From NCBI GenBank assembly GCA_022539475.1, contig VCMS01000015.1, positions 124,001-188,000 on the forward strand: 64,000 nt of DNA, read 5' to 3'. The position numbers and the translations under genes were made by a program. Positions 1 through 10,319 of this stretch are shown one piece after another (positions within the stretch are counted from its first letter, which is position 1; the number at the start of each line of letters is the position of its first letter). Under the pieces are notes generated by a model. That model did not search any database and had not been told where the DNA came from. It saw only the letters and a program-made list of their open reading frames with translations. Origin of the DNA: Gracilaria domingensis (Eukaryota; Rhodophyta; Florideophyceae; Gracilariales; Gracilariaceae).

Positions 1-274
1 TAGCTGTAGTAAACTCATCCCAAGTCTGAGGGACTGCGTTTCCCTTCAAGAGGGTGTACCACCAAATAGCAGCTGTACCCGTGAGCAGTGTAGTCGCAAA
101 GGCGATGCGATTCTCGTCAGTCAAGATTACATTGCCATTTGCGAGTTGAATCAAATTGAAGTATTGAGTCTCTTTGTACAACCATGTGTTTACCACCAGA
201 AAATCTCGAGTGCCCGTAAACACCTCCGGCTCATTTGGTTTCAGATTGATCGACCCAGGATTACCATCCGCCAT
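1..274 (-). mobile_element. Ty3/gypsy gag, N-terminal part, cut by window edge
   Basis: Reading leftward from an ATG at 274 gives 91 open codons that run off the window edge. The protein starts MADGNPGSINLKPNEP and continues with EVFTGTRDFLVVNTWLY, LTDENRIAFATTLLTG and TAAIWWY. This is the usual start of a Ty3 retrotransposon gag (capsid) protein, which packages element RNA. No LTR is seen between the ATG and the transposase remnant to its right. It may be the same family as the minus-strand Ty3 copy at the right edge, which is inference. Fossil or intact state cannot be judged from this piece. Confidence 0.75.
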
Positions 275-333
275 CACAATTGGCTAATGCTTAACACAGC
301 GATTGCTACCAGTTCAACGAGATAAGATATGTA

Positions 334-1994
334 ATGGGAACTGGGTCGATGCCCTTCTTTACTGGGGCAAGCGCTCTACTACAGGCGCTCAAATACTCCA
401 AGACTGCGAGCGTTCTGCGTCCTTTCAACGTCTCGGCAGACACTCAATTCTTGTCAGCGACCGTTTGCAATGCAAAAGGTGTCAGCCAAAGTGCACCTGT
501 TGCAGAAACGAGCTTTCAACTTCGTTTGACAGATGATCAATTTCGCTTCTTGGAACATACGATCATTGATGAAAACGTATTTACCGCTCTCATTGTTTAT
601 TTTTCGGACGAAACAATTAGGAATGGAAGTTCAATCTCATCCCTAGTACTCTCCGAATGTTCACGGTGCAAGAAACAATGCTCCTCCTATTCATTCGTCA
701 CATCGAAATCTATTAGTCGACTATGTAACAGTTGCCGTAACCAACCTTTGGAATCTTTACCGATTTCTTTCGTTTTCTTGAAGCTAGACTTTGTCTTCCG
801 TAATAACTTCAACGATTACTTTGAGTATTCTTTTACTCTTATGTTGGAAACCAATGTCGCGGCGACTACAGAAATTGGAAGTGGCATCAAGGCTTGTATC
901 AAGGTCACGAATATGCGGCGAGATGCTACTACTTTTGAAGAGTTTATATTAAGAATTATCAAGACGCGATTGAACTGGTCTTTAGCGTCCAGCAAGAAAC
1001 GAGTCAAATCGACTTTCTACGTATGCAGTCAAAGACGGAGAAACAGATCTCCATGCGATATAATGCCTGTTCGAAAACGTGTTCGGACATCTAAGCGAAT
1101 CTATGACTGAGATGGCTCCCTCTCCTGTTCTTATGAGCACGGAGATGTTGTGTATATTAGAATTATGCACAAAATCTGTCATGAATCGCAACCAGTTGGA
1201 TACATTCTCACTGTTGAAGATCGACAGAAGGTGAAAGAACTTTCTACAGTAGGCATGCCTCCTTTTCAGATTTTGCTTACCATGCGAAGAGAAAAGCAGC
1301 ATTACATTCGTTATCACTCTGTATATAACGCATGGATTAACACAATGGCTAGTGTTTCTAGATTGGACGATAACCCAAAGATCTCTCTGCAGAAATATAT
1401 TAATCGGGCTAAACATATACGACAAATCTATGCAAACGATGTTCCATTTTGTATCGGTTTTGTGACAAACTTGGCTGAAAAGGTGGTCAGAGATCGTAAC
1501 ATTGTCGAAGCTTATATAGACTTCACGTATAAAACGAATTCACAATCAATGGAACTCTTTGCTGTCATGGTATCTGTATTGGGAGTAGAGTTTCCAGTGG
1601 CATATCATATTGTGGAATCACCACCAACCGACAGAAAGGATCCAGGGTATCTTCGAAAGTTAATATCTGGTTTCTTCACAGCAGTCAAAGAAGCCTTACC
1701 AACATTCACACCAATATTCCTTTTTTTGACAAAGACAATGCTCAACTCGGCGCTATTCGTGACTGTTTTGGTATCTATCCTTCGCTGTGTCTCTGGCATA
1801 TGAAACGAGCAGTTAAACGCAAGCTTCAATCTCTAAAATCTGTGAAAGACTCTATACTGTCAGGTCTACTAGATACAATTGATTTGCACTTCTTCAGCCA
1901 TCAATTTATCAATAACTCTAGACTTCAACAGAAGAGTATCGTGAAGTTTGTCGAAGAGATATTACATCATTGTGCAGTTCTAACGAAGATTTGA
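334..1994 (+). pseudogene. MULE-type transposase, decayed
   Basis: Three consecutive plus-strand open stretches (334-1110, 1150-1803, 1800-1994) look like one Mutator-like transposase. The first holds a CxxC-x-C cluster (CSRCKKQC, then CNSC) that may bind zinc. The second holds the DDE core start IDFTYKTNSQSMELFAVMV, typical of MULE transposases (aspartate, then TYKTN). Another frame carries DKDNAQLGAI and LCLWHMKRAV, the usual second acidic motif and CxxH block. The gene is broken by a stop near 1110 and a frame change at a T-run near 1720, and its end is missing where it abuts the HAD gene. No terminal repeats or target duplication were found. Confidence 0.75.
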
Positions 1995-2652
1995 AAACCT
2001 TGAAACGAATTTCCCCTATGTCACAGTTTTCATCTTGAGGGTACGCAACCAGGTTCGGAAAGGATGTCAACACTTTTGAAATACCGGAGTTAACTTCTGT
2101 TTTCCACTTCGACAGTCCATTGTACGTGAAGTTAGGGAGTCCACTGTCTTTTCTAGTGCTCACAACTGCTTGTTGACGCTCTTCGTGAAGTCCGTGCGAT
2201 TCATTTAAGGAGAGTGCAAATCTCTCAAGTTCGGCTGCACATCTTTCGTAGCCTTCCCTGTCAAGGTCCTGATCAATTTCGGTACCATTGGATAATCTCA
2301 CACGTGCGCCTTGGTTTCCAGAGATGCCAAACGTGTAGCCACCCAGGTGCTCCATGAAACTCTCGGCATCCTCTATATCTCACCCAGTAGCAATTCCGAA
2401 ACCAACGCGTGCGTTGATGTACTTCATGCATTTGACTGTTTCGGCAGGAATGTTCTCCCCAGCTCTTTTCAGAGTACCGTCAATATCACTAATCACGGCG
2501 TAGCCATTTTCGAATATTTCGTTAGCCAGCTGCTGAGGAGTTACTTCTTGGGCTCTAACTTCTGAGTTATACATGTTTTGAAAGCTTTCGAAAGGGTTCG
2601 TTTTGCAAATGGGTGTGGGTATACGAATGAGAAGGATGTGATTGATGTTCAC
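1918..2652 (-). pseudogene. HAD-superfamily phosphatase-like gene with one in-frame TGA
   Basis: The frame starts at 2652 and carries AVISDIDGTLKRAGE, the DxDGT nucleophile motif of haloacid-dehalogenase hydrolases, then FGIATG, where the family normally has ATGR. At 2380-2382 a TGA stands exactly at that Arg position; CGA to TGA is one transition. The same frame continues DIEDAESFMEHLGGYTFGI to a stop at 1918, about 245 codons in all, with no other interruption. Substrate is unknown; the layout resembles Cof-type or sugar-phosphate phosphatases. The end overlaps the MULE remnant and is probably truncated, since no C-terminal GDxxND motif is seen. The alternative is a shorter product starting at the Met at 2355, which would lack the catalytic Asp. 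Confidence 0.7.
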
Positions 2653-3200
2653 AAGGTGTTTCGTAGTATAAAAATAGTCTAAGAACGACCATATACGGGT
2701 ATTGTAGCACTGTTTTAAAACGTTACTACGACGAGAAGCTTTTGCATCGATTTGCAGTAAAGAAAGGATGATTTAGTCATAAATTATATGTACGGGTTCA
2801 AGTGGGTAAAGAAAACTATGAATATCTTCAACATGAGCTTCGAAATCAAGATCAGTAAAACAACCTCCATTAAGGGTTGAAACCCATAAAAGGTTTACCT
2901 TACTTTATACGGGTGACCCAAGTATTGCAAAGGCTTAGTTCTTCAGAAATATCACAATTTTGTACTTGTTTCCTTACTAGTATCGTGCACTTTAATGATG
3001 TGGAATGAACCTTTTCCATCTAGCAAAAACTTAGCCAGGTATTAGTGATAAGGGATGTAGGATGTAAAGGGGCATATTTGAACCACAGAAGGACGAACAA
3101 TATAAGTAATGTAATAGGAACAGGTCATTTCGATAAAGTAACTTTTATGTTTAACTATCTCTAAAAGGTTTACAACACCGAAAAGTCATGTGTTCTAACC
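2653..3200. other. Intergenic, AT-rich, nothing assigned
   Basis: No coding signal on either strand. A short self-complementary stretch (GGGTTGAAACCC) lies near 2874. The region separates two minus-strand genes and would hold the promoter of the HAD gene, but no clear TATA element was picked out. Confidence 0.5.
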
Positions 3201-4103
3201 TCAAAGCTGGAGGAATGGGGAGGGGGATAACTTTTCCTTAACAACGTTGACGTAGTCTGTATGAAAAGGAGCGGGGTCACGGCCTACAATGTTTCTTTCT
3301 TGGCGAGAAAAGTCGTAGAAGTACGCGTTTCTAAACTGAAAGTCGGAGAAAGAAGTAGGGAAGCCAACGAGAGTTTTCCCATATGCAAGAAGTCGCCCAA
3401 CGGTCTCTTCCAGGTTGAAAGTAGTACCTGTCTTAAGCGAAACTATCTTCAACAGCTCTTTCATTATTATGAGCACAACCGTACTGCACTCCGTAGCGAC
3501 TACGTCCATAGGAATGAAACCTCTTGAGGCCCCGACGATGTTGAACGCTGATAGCCACACGAGCTTCTCATAATAGCTTACGAGAAATGTGTCTTCGTCG
3601 ACAACCCCGCAAGTGAGACCCATAGACCTAAACCTGTCTGCAACGTTGGAGGCCCACTTTCCTGTTGCGACAGTGAGACCATCCGGACTTTGAGGAGTGA
3701 TACCATCCTGAAGAGCTGCGTTTCTTGAGGGGACACCAACGTATAGGACAACTTTTGAACATTTGTCCACACCGAGCTTCGAAACCAATGGTATGATGTC
3801 TCCATTCTGGAAGAAAACGAGATTCTCTCTGAGCGAATAAGGGCAAGCCTGAATTACGGTCTCCAGGGTGTTCGTTCTTCCACAAACTAGTATCGGTACA
3901 TCAGAAAGATGAGAGGTAGCAGCCATGCTGCAGAATTCGTGTGCGGAAATGACCGTATCTTCTTCGTTCGCCAGCATGGTACCTATACGTCCCCTTCCAA
4001 CAATAACGGCCCGAGTCTTTCGGGTGGGAGATGAGGCCTGAGGGACGTCAGAGTATCTGGGACTCGGAGGCGGAGTCGGAGGCATGTCGGACTGGGAGTT
4101 CAT
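3201..4103 (-). CDS. Ketopantoate-reductase-like NAD(P)-binding protein
   Basis: An intact 300-codon gene. The ATG at 4103 (MNSQSDMPPTPPPSP) is preferred over an in-frame ATG at 4304, because the added 67 residues are low-complexity and read like a 5' leader. After a Pro-rich N-terminus comes RAVIVGRGRIGTML (about residues 31-44), a Rossmann GxGxxG fold that binds NAD(P). Further on are VLYVGVPSRNA and a helical C-terminal part, as in 2-dehydropantoate 2-reductases (PanE/ApbA). Those enzymes reduce 2-dehydropantoate in pantothenate synthesis. The catalytic Lys is not obvious to me, so the exact substrate is open. No targeting peptide stands out. It is the least damaged gene in the left 10 kb. 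Confidence 0.7.
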   Translation of the reverse strand: MNSQSDMPPTPPPSPRYSDVPQASSPTRKTRAVIVGRGRIGTMLANEEDTVISAHEFCSMAATSHLSDVPILVCGRTNTLETVIQACPYSLRENLVFFQNGDIIPLVSKLGVDKCSKVVLYVGVPSRNAALQDGITPQSPDGLTVATGKWASNVADRFRSMGLTCGVVDEDTFLVSYYEKLVWLSAFNIVGASRGFIPMDVVATECSTVVLIIMKELLKIVSLKTGTTFNLEETVGRLLAYGKTLVGFPTSFSDFQFRNAYFYDFSRQERNIVGRDPAPFHTDYVNVVKEKLSPSPFLQL

Positions 4104-4500
4104 TGCAAGTGTTCGATTGTTTTTGTGTGACGATAAAAATGGAAGATGGGGCGGAGAACTGCTGGGGTAAAGAGTGATACTTAAGTACAAACGGTTGGGA
4201 AGCGCAGAACGGGAACATGGTTCACTTTGTGAAAGTGAGCGAAATGTATGATATGTGATTGTACTGAATGAATGATAGGGCTTGTATGAGACGACAAGCC
4301 ACAAAGTGTGATGACGTTTTATGAAAAGTAGGTGGAAGAGTAGAAAGTGTACAATGAATGAAACTGATTTCGAACCTGAGTTGTAAAGTAGTTGTAAAGT
4401 ACGAGTTACGGGGAGCTTGAATACAGGATGAAAGGAGCCATTTTGGCTTCATAAATGACGTGAACGGGTTCTATAGCTTCACTCGGATTGCCATAATTAA

Positions 4501-4823
4501 AAGGATGGAGTTGGGTTGCGCCCAAATACGTCTATAAAGGTCGTAGAAGCACTTATGAAGGAAGGAGTTGTAGACATATGTTATTGTTGATGACGGTGGA
4601 GCCAGGGTTTGGAGGACAGGCGTTTATGGAGGGTGTTCTTGACAAGGTGCGACATGCAAGGGAGTTGTACCCAAGAATAGGGATACAGGTGGATGGGGGT
4701 ATTGGACTGAGTACTGTGAAAGGAGTAGTGAAGGCCGGTGCAAACATTTCAGTTGCAGGATCTGCCATCTTTGGCTCGAGTAACCCAGCTCATGTCATAG
4801 CTGGTTTTCGAAAGGTTGGGTAG
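4501..4823 (+). pseudogene. Ribulose-phosphate 3-epimerase C-terminal fragment
   Basis: The plus strand from 4578 encodes MTVEPGFGGQAFME, then GIQVDGGI and GANISVAGSAIFG. These are the signature and the phosphate-binding end of ribulose-5-phosphate 3-epimerase, the enzyme that interconverts ribulose-5-P and xylulose-5-P in the Calvin and pentose-phosphate cycles. The stretch just before (4501-4577: GLRPNTSIKVVEALMKEG) belongs to the same protein but in another frame; a two-base surplus at GACATATG (4573-4580) separates them. A stop lies directly upstream and the N-terminal half is absent. This is a broken partial copy, or the last exon of a rearranged gene. Confidence 0.75.
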
Positions 4824-4893
4824 AGATAGTAGCATAAATTTATTGTTTATTACATTGTTACCTTTACGTGTTATTACGACTATATTCTCCGTC

Positions 4894-5223
4894 TCCATTG
4901 GAGATGTATTTCTCTTGTATCACAACCGGGAAAGGATGTGAGAGAACATAAATATATCCCCAGTGGACGCTGAGAGGGAGGATGAACTACTCTACGTGCT
5001 ACCATTGCTACCCATCCGGTGTCGAGTGGTGACATATTCTTCTTTTGTCACAACCCACAAAGGATGTGACGGAAGAAGAACATGCCCCCAGTCGAGACAG
5101 AGGGTGAGCAACTCTAAGTACAATCACTAGTCTCTACCTTGCCTCCACTGGCAATATCTTCCTGTTTTGCTATAACCATCGAGTGGGGTTATGGTGGAAG
5201 AGAAAAATATCGCCGGTCGAGGC
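4894..5223. repeat. Tandem array of three diverged hairpin units
   Basis: Three imperfect inverted repeats lie at 4894-4967, 5021-5096 and 5141-5223, spaced 127 and 120 bp apart. Each has arms of about 34-38 bases and a short loop. The left arms share the pattern TGG..ACATAT..TTCT..TTGTCACAACC, the right arms the complement, and the spacers (GAACTACTCTACGTGCTACC, CAACTCTAAGTACAATCACT) are also related, so the array arose by tandem duplication. Pairing is retained although bases differ between units. No coding signal is seen. Candidate identities are a structured non-coding RNA cluster or a tandem foldback element; the sequence alone does not decide. Confidence 0.65.
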
Positions 5224-5463
5224 GAGGTGGGTGGGCATTATGTGAGCGCGAAAGAGGAGACAGAGAAGTGGCGCTCAAATAGTGGAAGGTGCGAAGGTGT
5301 ACAGTAGATGTTTTGGCGGGAAATGGGATGAGGGGAACAGGGACAATCATGGTGCTGGATATAGCCCGTGTGGTTGGACAGTGGGGGTGGATAGCACAGT
5401 TTAGCTCGATTGCACTGTATCGCAGCGGAAACTTCGATCCAATTACTACTTCTTCTTCTGAAG

Positions 5464-6393
5464 ATGTCGAACGGATACGTGAAGGATGAGGAGCTGTTGG
5501 CGCTGTTGGAGGGGGATGAGGTACCGCCGACACCGTCACCAAAGCGGGAAGAGGACGTGATTACGGCGGCTGGTCGGATTTCGCAGAAGAACGAAGTGGC
5601 TGATGAAGGAAAGAAGTGTGAGGCGAGGAGAGGGGATGGTGATGAGGTGGAGAAGGGTTTAGAATTGGAGGTGGAGGGGGTCGCAATGGAGAGAAGGGGT
5701 GCGGTGCATCTTAGTCAGTTAGAGGTTGGAGACCAGATAGAGAGTGGGGGCGGAGAGGGTGACAGGAAGATGCGGTTTGTGGGGGAGATGAAGGCGAGAG
5801 TGGGGATGTTGGGTTTGGTGATGAAGGAGCAACTGGACGATGGAATTGTGGAGATTGTAACGGAAATGGGCGGTGTGGTGCTGAGTGGGGGTGGTAGTGG
5901 TGTTTCGGTTGAGGCGATTTCGAGCCTGCGGAATTCGTTGTCGGTATTGGGAGTGGAGATGAGAAATCATGTGTATGGGATAGTGGAGTGTGCGGGAAGG
6001 GAGGTTGGAGAGTTGCGGGAGGAGAATAGGGTTGTGAACGAGAGGTTAGACATGCTGGAGAAGGACGTGAAGGAGATGTGCAAGAGGCAAAGATTGGTGA
6101 AAGAGGAGACGGTGAATGGAGGTGTGGAGGGAAAGACGGAGAAGGGAAGTGTGGGAAGGGTGGCGGTGCGGAAGGGGTCTCCTGTGACACCGAAGACAAA
6201 GGGTGGTGGGGTTGGGGATGGGAAGAGCCGTCTGAAGAAGAGGCGTAAGGAGATGAAGAAGGTGGTGGAGGAGGTGCGGCGGGAGGGAGTCGGAGCTCCG
6301 GTGGTGACTGGGTTTAGGAGTGCGGCGGAGGTAGCGCGGACTGCGAAGGGGATTCTGAGGGGACAGGAGGAGAGAAGGATGGGAGGGATGTGA
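5464..6393 (+). CDS. Coiled-coil protein with basic tail, unknown function
   Basis: A 309-codon gene from the ATG at 5464 (MSNGYVKDEELLALLEGDE). The frame is open upstream to 5410, but the added 18 residues are a poly-Leu artefact. An acidic start with PTPSPKRE is followed by charged low-complexity sequence. A likely coiled coil lies near residues 180-220 (VGELREENRVVNERLDMLEK), and a strongly basic stretch (SRLKKRRKEMKKVVEEVRRE) near residue 265 could bind nucleic acid or act as a nuclear signal. I do not recognise the family. The sense strand is very G-rich, which creates long shadow frames on the other strand. It could be a host nuclear protein or the first protein of an unrecognised element. 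Confidence 0.5.
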   Translation: MSNGYVKDEELLALLEGDEVPPTPSPKREEDVITAAGRISQKNEVADEGKKCEARRGDGDEVEKGLELEVEGVAMERRGAVHLSQLEVGDQIESGGGEGDRKMRFVGEMKARVGMLGLVMKEQLDDGIVEIVTEMGGVVLSGGGSGVSVEAISSLRNSLSVLGVEMRNHVYGIVECAGREVGELREENRVVNERLDMLEKDVKEMCKRQRLVKEETVNGGVEGKTEKGSVGRVAVRKGSPVTPKTKGGGVGDGKSRLKKRRKEMKKVVEEVRREGVGAPVVTGFRSAAEVARTAKGILRGQEERRMGGM

Positions 6394-6859
6394 AGCCGGT
6401 TTGGGGCGAGGCGGGTATACGAGGAGGGGGAGAGTTGTCCACCTGACTTCTACAAAATGACGTTTGCGGAGACGGAGAGAGAGGATGCGAACGCGTGATG
6501 GGCGAGAAATGGTTAAATAGCGGGGGTGGTGTGGACTGGGAAGAAGTGATGGGATGATTGAGGTGGGATGAGTTGCGATTGGCATTGCAACATGGGAGAA
6601 AATGGAAAGGCAAACTAGCACGAGTGCAGTTTTGAGAGAGGGTCGCGGAAAAGAGTGAATGGGGTGGTGCGGCGAAGTAGAACCTCTACAAAAACTAGGG
6701 GACCCAAGAACTAAACTGCGCGAAATGGAATTTAATATTCCAAAATTTCTTAATTTTTTGAGTGCCAGCCTCTGCTACCCCCTTGCGCGCCCCAAATAGC
6801 CCCAAAACTAGCTTAGTTTCCAAAGCGAAAAGACTATATTCCACTTTGCAGAACACAGA
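6394..6859. other. Intergenic, nothing assigned
   Basis: G-rich on the plus strand at first, then AT-rich. No recognisable gene, repeat or RNA. It separates the coiled-coil gene from the 3' side of the copia remnant. Confidence 0.5.
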
Positions 6860-9675
6860 CGATGCAAACTTGACGTCCATCTGGTGTACAATGTATCCAA
6901 GCTACATTCCAAGGTTGAGAACGACTCTCACACTAGAAAATTCGACCACCGGAGCAAACAGGTTCTCAACATTTCCCTGTTGAACAACCTTTGGCTAAAC
7001 TCTGGCCTTTTACTTGTCCAAAGACCCATCAGGAAGCTTCTTCTTCGTGAAGACCAGCTTCGACTGTATCATTTTTGCTCCACTTGGGAGCAAACCCCTT
7101 TCCCAGGTACCAGTCTGACGTATTGTGTTCAGTTCCGAATCGATTGTGACTCTCCAATGTTCGGATACATCGCAGCTCAGAGCTTCTGCTACGGTGGTGG
7201 GGATTTCTGATCCATGCGCACTTTCTTCAACCGACGCTAAACGGGACGCCTCGTATCTCGTTGGAGATCGCCTCTCCCGGTTGGGGTATCTGCGAATACG
7301 GTAGTGTGTAACAAACTCCAATTCAGACTCTGTAGGCTCCCATGGTCCAGCAGCTGTGTCGTGTTCTACATGTGCATCCCCAGTCTCATCTCCAATGCCT
7401 TGTCCGCTACTCAGATCTGCTTTAGCGGCTGGCACTAAAGCAGGGATGTCTTCCTGAGACTTTCCGCTTGTGTCCGATGCATTAACGTTTAGTGGCCCCA
7501 CGAGCACCTCATCAACCGAATCCGATACAACTTCCTGAACCAAAGGCTGGGTTAGGAACATTTCTCTGCCAGGGAACTTGGTCTCATTGACGATCGCATC
7601 GCGTGTTTTCGTGATTCTTCCTGAATCGATTAAGGACACCCTGTGGTTCCGATGTGGCAGGAATCTCATCAGAATCCTTTTCCTTTCCTTGGGCTCCAGC
7701 TTTGTCTTTTTGGACGAATGTAGCCGCACTTCACAACCAAGAATCGTGATGTGACCATCGTACGGTTTCCGTCCCGTCAAGTCTTCCATTGACGTACGAC
7801 TATCATTATTGGTGGTTCCTGTGGCGTTTCACTGGGCTTTAGCTGTCGTCAGAGCCTCTCTCCAGAACTTTGGGGGTAGTCCTGCATGGCTGAGCATAGA
7901 TCGGAACATGTCGAGAAGGGTTATGTCCAGCCGTTCAGCAAACACCATTCTGATGAGGAGTATATAAGGCTGAGGACTCCCACTCTATGCCGAACTGCCT
8001 TAAGTAGCTCTGCATCCCAATGTACTCTGAACTATTGTCCGATTGTAGTGACTGTGCTACACATTGGAATCTTTGTTCAAAGAATCCATGAAGCTCTTCG
8101 AAAGCCCGCAAAGCTTCACTGCTTTTTCGTAGCAGCGTCACTGCACGGTATTCTGAACCACTGCCTGTGAAAGTAATGAAATATTTCTTTCCTTCAATTC
8201 TGACTGTATTCAACAGGCCACATATGTTCGAAAATATTATCTCCCCTACCTCAAGGGACTGCAAAAAGCATGCCTCAAGGTGTAGGCTGGGCATCTTCCC
8301 TTCTCTGCGCAGTGTACATCTTGAACCGCTGTCTGGCTGCGCACTTAGATCTAGGTCCACGACAGAGTGCTCCGAACTCATCGTCCTGATACTGTTCCTA
8401 TCAGTTTGTCCAAAGCAAGCATGCCAGAGCTCAAGTCCTTCAGATGTCGCTTCGACAGTTGCAGACCGAGCAGATTGGGTGTCAAAAGGTCTGAGAACAC
8501 CTTCAACCTTAAACAAGCCATGGAGCAGGTTCTTAATTGTTACTCGGGTTTGACCGTATGACAATGTGCATCCACTATTATCTACGACGGTGCTAAAACC
8601 TATTGAAAAAGTGCTCGGCAAAAGATGAGGTTCCCATCCAGTTCAGGGACAAGTAGCACCCCATGCAAAGAGAGTACCGATGATTCGATCTCTGGTTGTG
8701 CTTCAATGAATAACAGCAAATTTCCGACTTTAGTTGACACATCTTCCCGTTCATCTTCAAAGAAAATGGTTATAGTCACCTTCAACTAAAACTACTCATT
8801 GAACACCGAATGACAATTCATGTGTCTGGTTGCACCGGAGTCCACCACAAACGAAAACTTCTCTGACTTCTCCCGTACGAGAAACGCATACTGCGAGTCA
8901 GGCGTACTCGTCCTCGACTTGATCTCGTTCTTCCACTTCCTACATTCGCGCTCGTAGTGTCCAAACTTTCCACAATAGTAGCACTGGGCTCGAGTCTAGC
9001 TCTTCAGTGCTTTCTCATCACTTTGAACAACCTTAGAATTCGGATTGTGCTTCCCGAGTTCTCTTTTCTTGTACTCCTGGAGCAAAAGTGTGGTCATGCA
9101 GTCCCAATTCAATTCAGATTCCTTTAACGTCTGCAAGGCGCTGATAATCGGACCGTACGGTGTGCCCCCGGAATTACCAAAGCTCGCCGAGAGAATGGCT
9201 ATCTGCATCGACTCGTATACACGGCTTCCCATGGTCTCCAGTCGGCTGAACAGTGATTCGATTTCGTCGATATACCCTGACGTGTTCATATCTTCAGAGT
9301 ACGTCTTCTGATGGAGTTCTATACGAACCTGTATCATGTTGGCTGCATTGAGAGTTGCATAACGCTCTTTGAGCTTCTCATATATCCGAAACAGGTTGCG
9401 ACGGTCAAACTAAATCCTGTGGAGAGGTTTATCTCCGAGAGCCTGTACCAGGATCATGCAAGCCTTTGATACCGTCAGTTCAGTTTGGTAACGTTCTCAA
9501 GTTCATCTTCCCGGCGATCACCAGTTGGGTCTTTCATTACTGCAGACAACAGTTCCTTCGACTCAAGCAAAGCTTTCGAACCTCATCCGCCAGAGGAAGA
9601 AATCTTCCCCGCGAGAGCGTTGAAGCGACGGATGCGCTTTGAATTATCCTCATCAATCATCGATTGAAAGGGTGC
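6860..9675 (-). mobile_element. Ty1/copia retrotransposon fossil, 5' half
   Basis: Parts appear in copia order on the minus strand. Gag is at about 9000-9670 (WRMRFESFA, SELNWDCMTTLLLQEYKKR), with a zinc knuckle CYYCGKFGHYEREC near 8950. The protease motif FVVDSGATRHMN lies near 8830, and the GAG-pre-integrase and integrase core (WHACFG, SLQSDNSSEYIG, PHQNGV) at 7935-8500. A post-integrase block follows near 7700, then the RVT_2 start (GTWERG, KMIQSKLVFTKKKLPDGSLDK, FAPVVEFSSVRVVL). The rest of the reverse transcriptase, RNase H and both LTRs were not found. The copy is heavily broken, with more than five interruptions, and looks old. Confidence 0.85.
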
Positions 9676-9965
9676 GTCTCGAGAGGGGCTCCCAAAGCGA
9701 TGCTACCACTGATGCGCACAGTCGGGCGGAGGTTGAATGGATAGTTACCCGATTTGAGTTTTACCCTGAAACGGTAGGCCTTTCATATTAGTCGCAGCAC
9801 TGCAAAACCCTGAAAAAACCAGTACTGGTATGTAGAAGCCTACTTCAGAGAGCTTCATCTACACAATTTAGTGTAGCTATCAATAACAAATAATCTAAGA
9901 ATTATCTACTCATGTTGCATCTGCAAACTTCAAAGTCAAGGCATTACATCAGCAGCGTAACCAGT

Positions 9966-10319
9966 TGTTGTTCAGTGTTGGACGCCGCTGAATCCCACAG
10001 CGAAAGAATTCCGCCGGGTCGTGGAGGGCACACCCTTCAGATCCTGCCTTGATCCTTTTCGGGTTGTCCCCGATAAAGCGGGGAACTTTTGTGTTTCCCC
10101 CTTGTTGACTCAGATGTCTGCTGAGTCAACAAGTCATTGCTATCTCACGAAAGAAACCTGCGTCATCGCATAGTCAAACAATGTGTTCCTCGTGCTAGAC
10201 TTTCACTAAAGAATTGAATACAGTACGTTGTAAAACAGGAACAAAGTAGCAAAACAAATGCGCAAATGTACACTCGTATTTGCGCGCATACGCAATAGAG
10301 CTGCTGACATCAAACAACA
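9966..10319. mobile_element. Solo LTR (same family as the LTR at 60961-61312)
   Basis: A 354-bp sequence running TGTTGTTCAGTG to AACAACA aligns end to end with the 352-bp LTR at 60,961-61,312. Both share the internal stem CCTTGTTGACTCAG/CTGAGTCAACAAG-type inverted repeat and the motif CAAATGCGCAAATGTACA. Flanking 5-mers are CCAGT (9961-9965) and CTAGT (10320-10324), a target duplication with one mismatch. No internal element sequence adjoins it, so it is a solo LTR left by recombination. It sits at the 5' side of the subtilase remnant. Confidence 0.85.
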
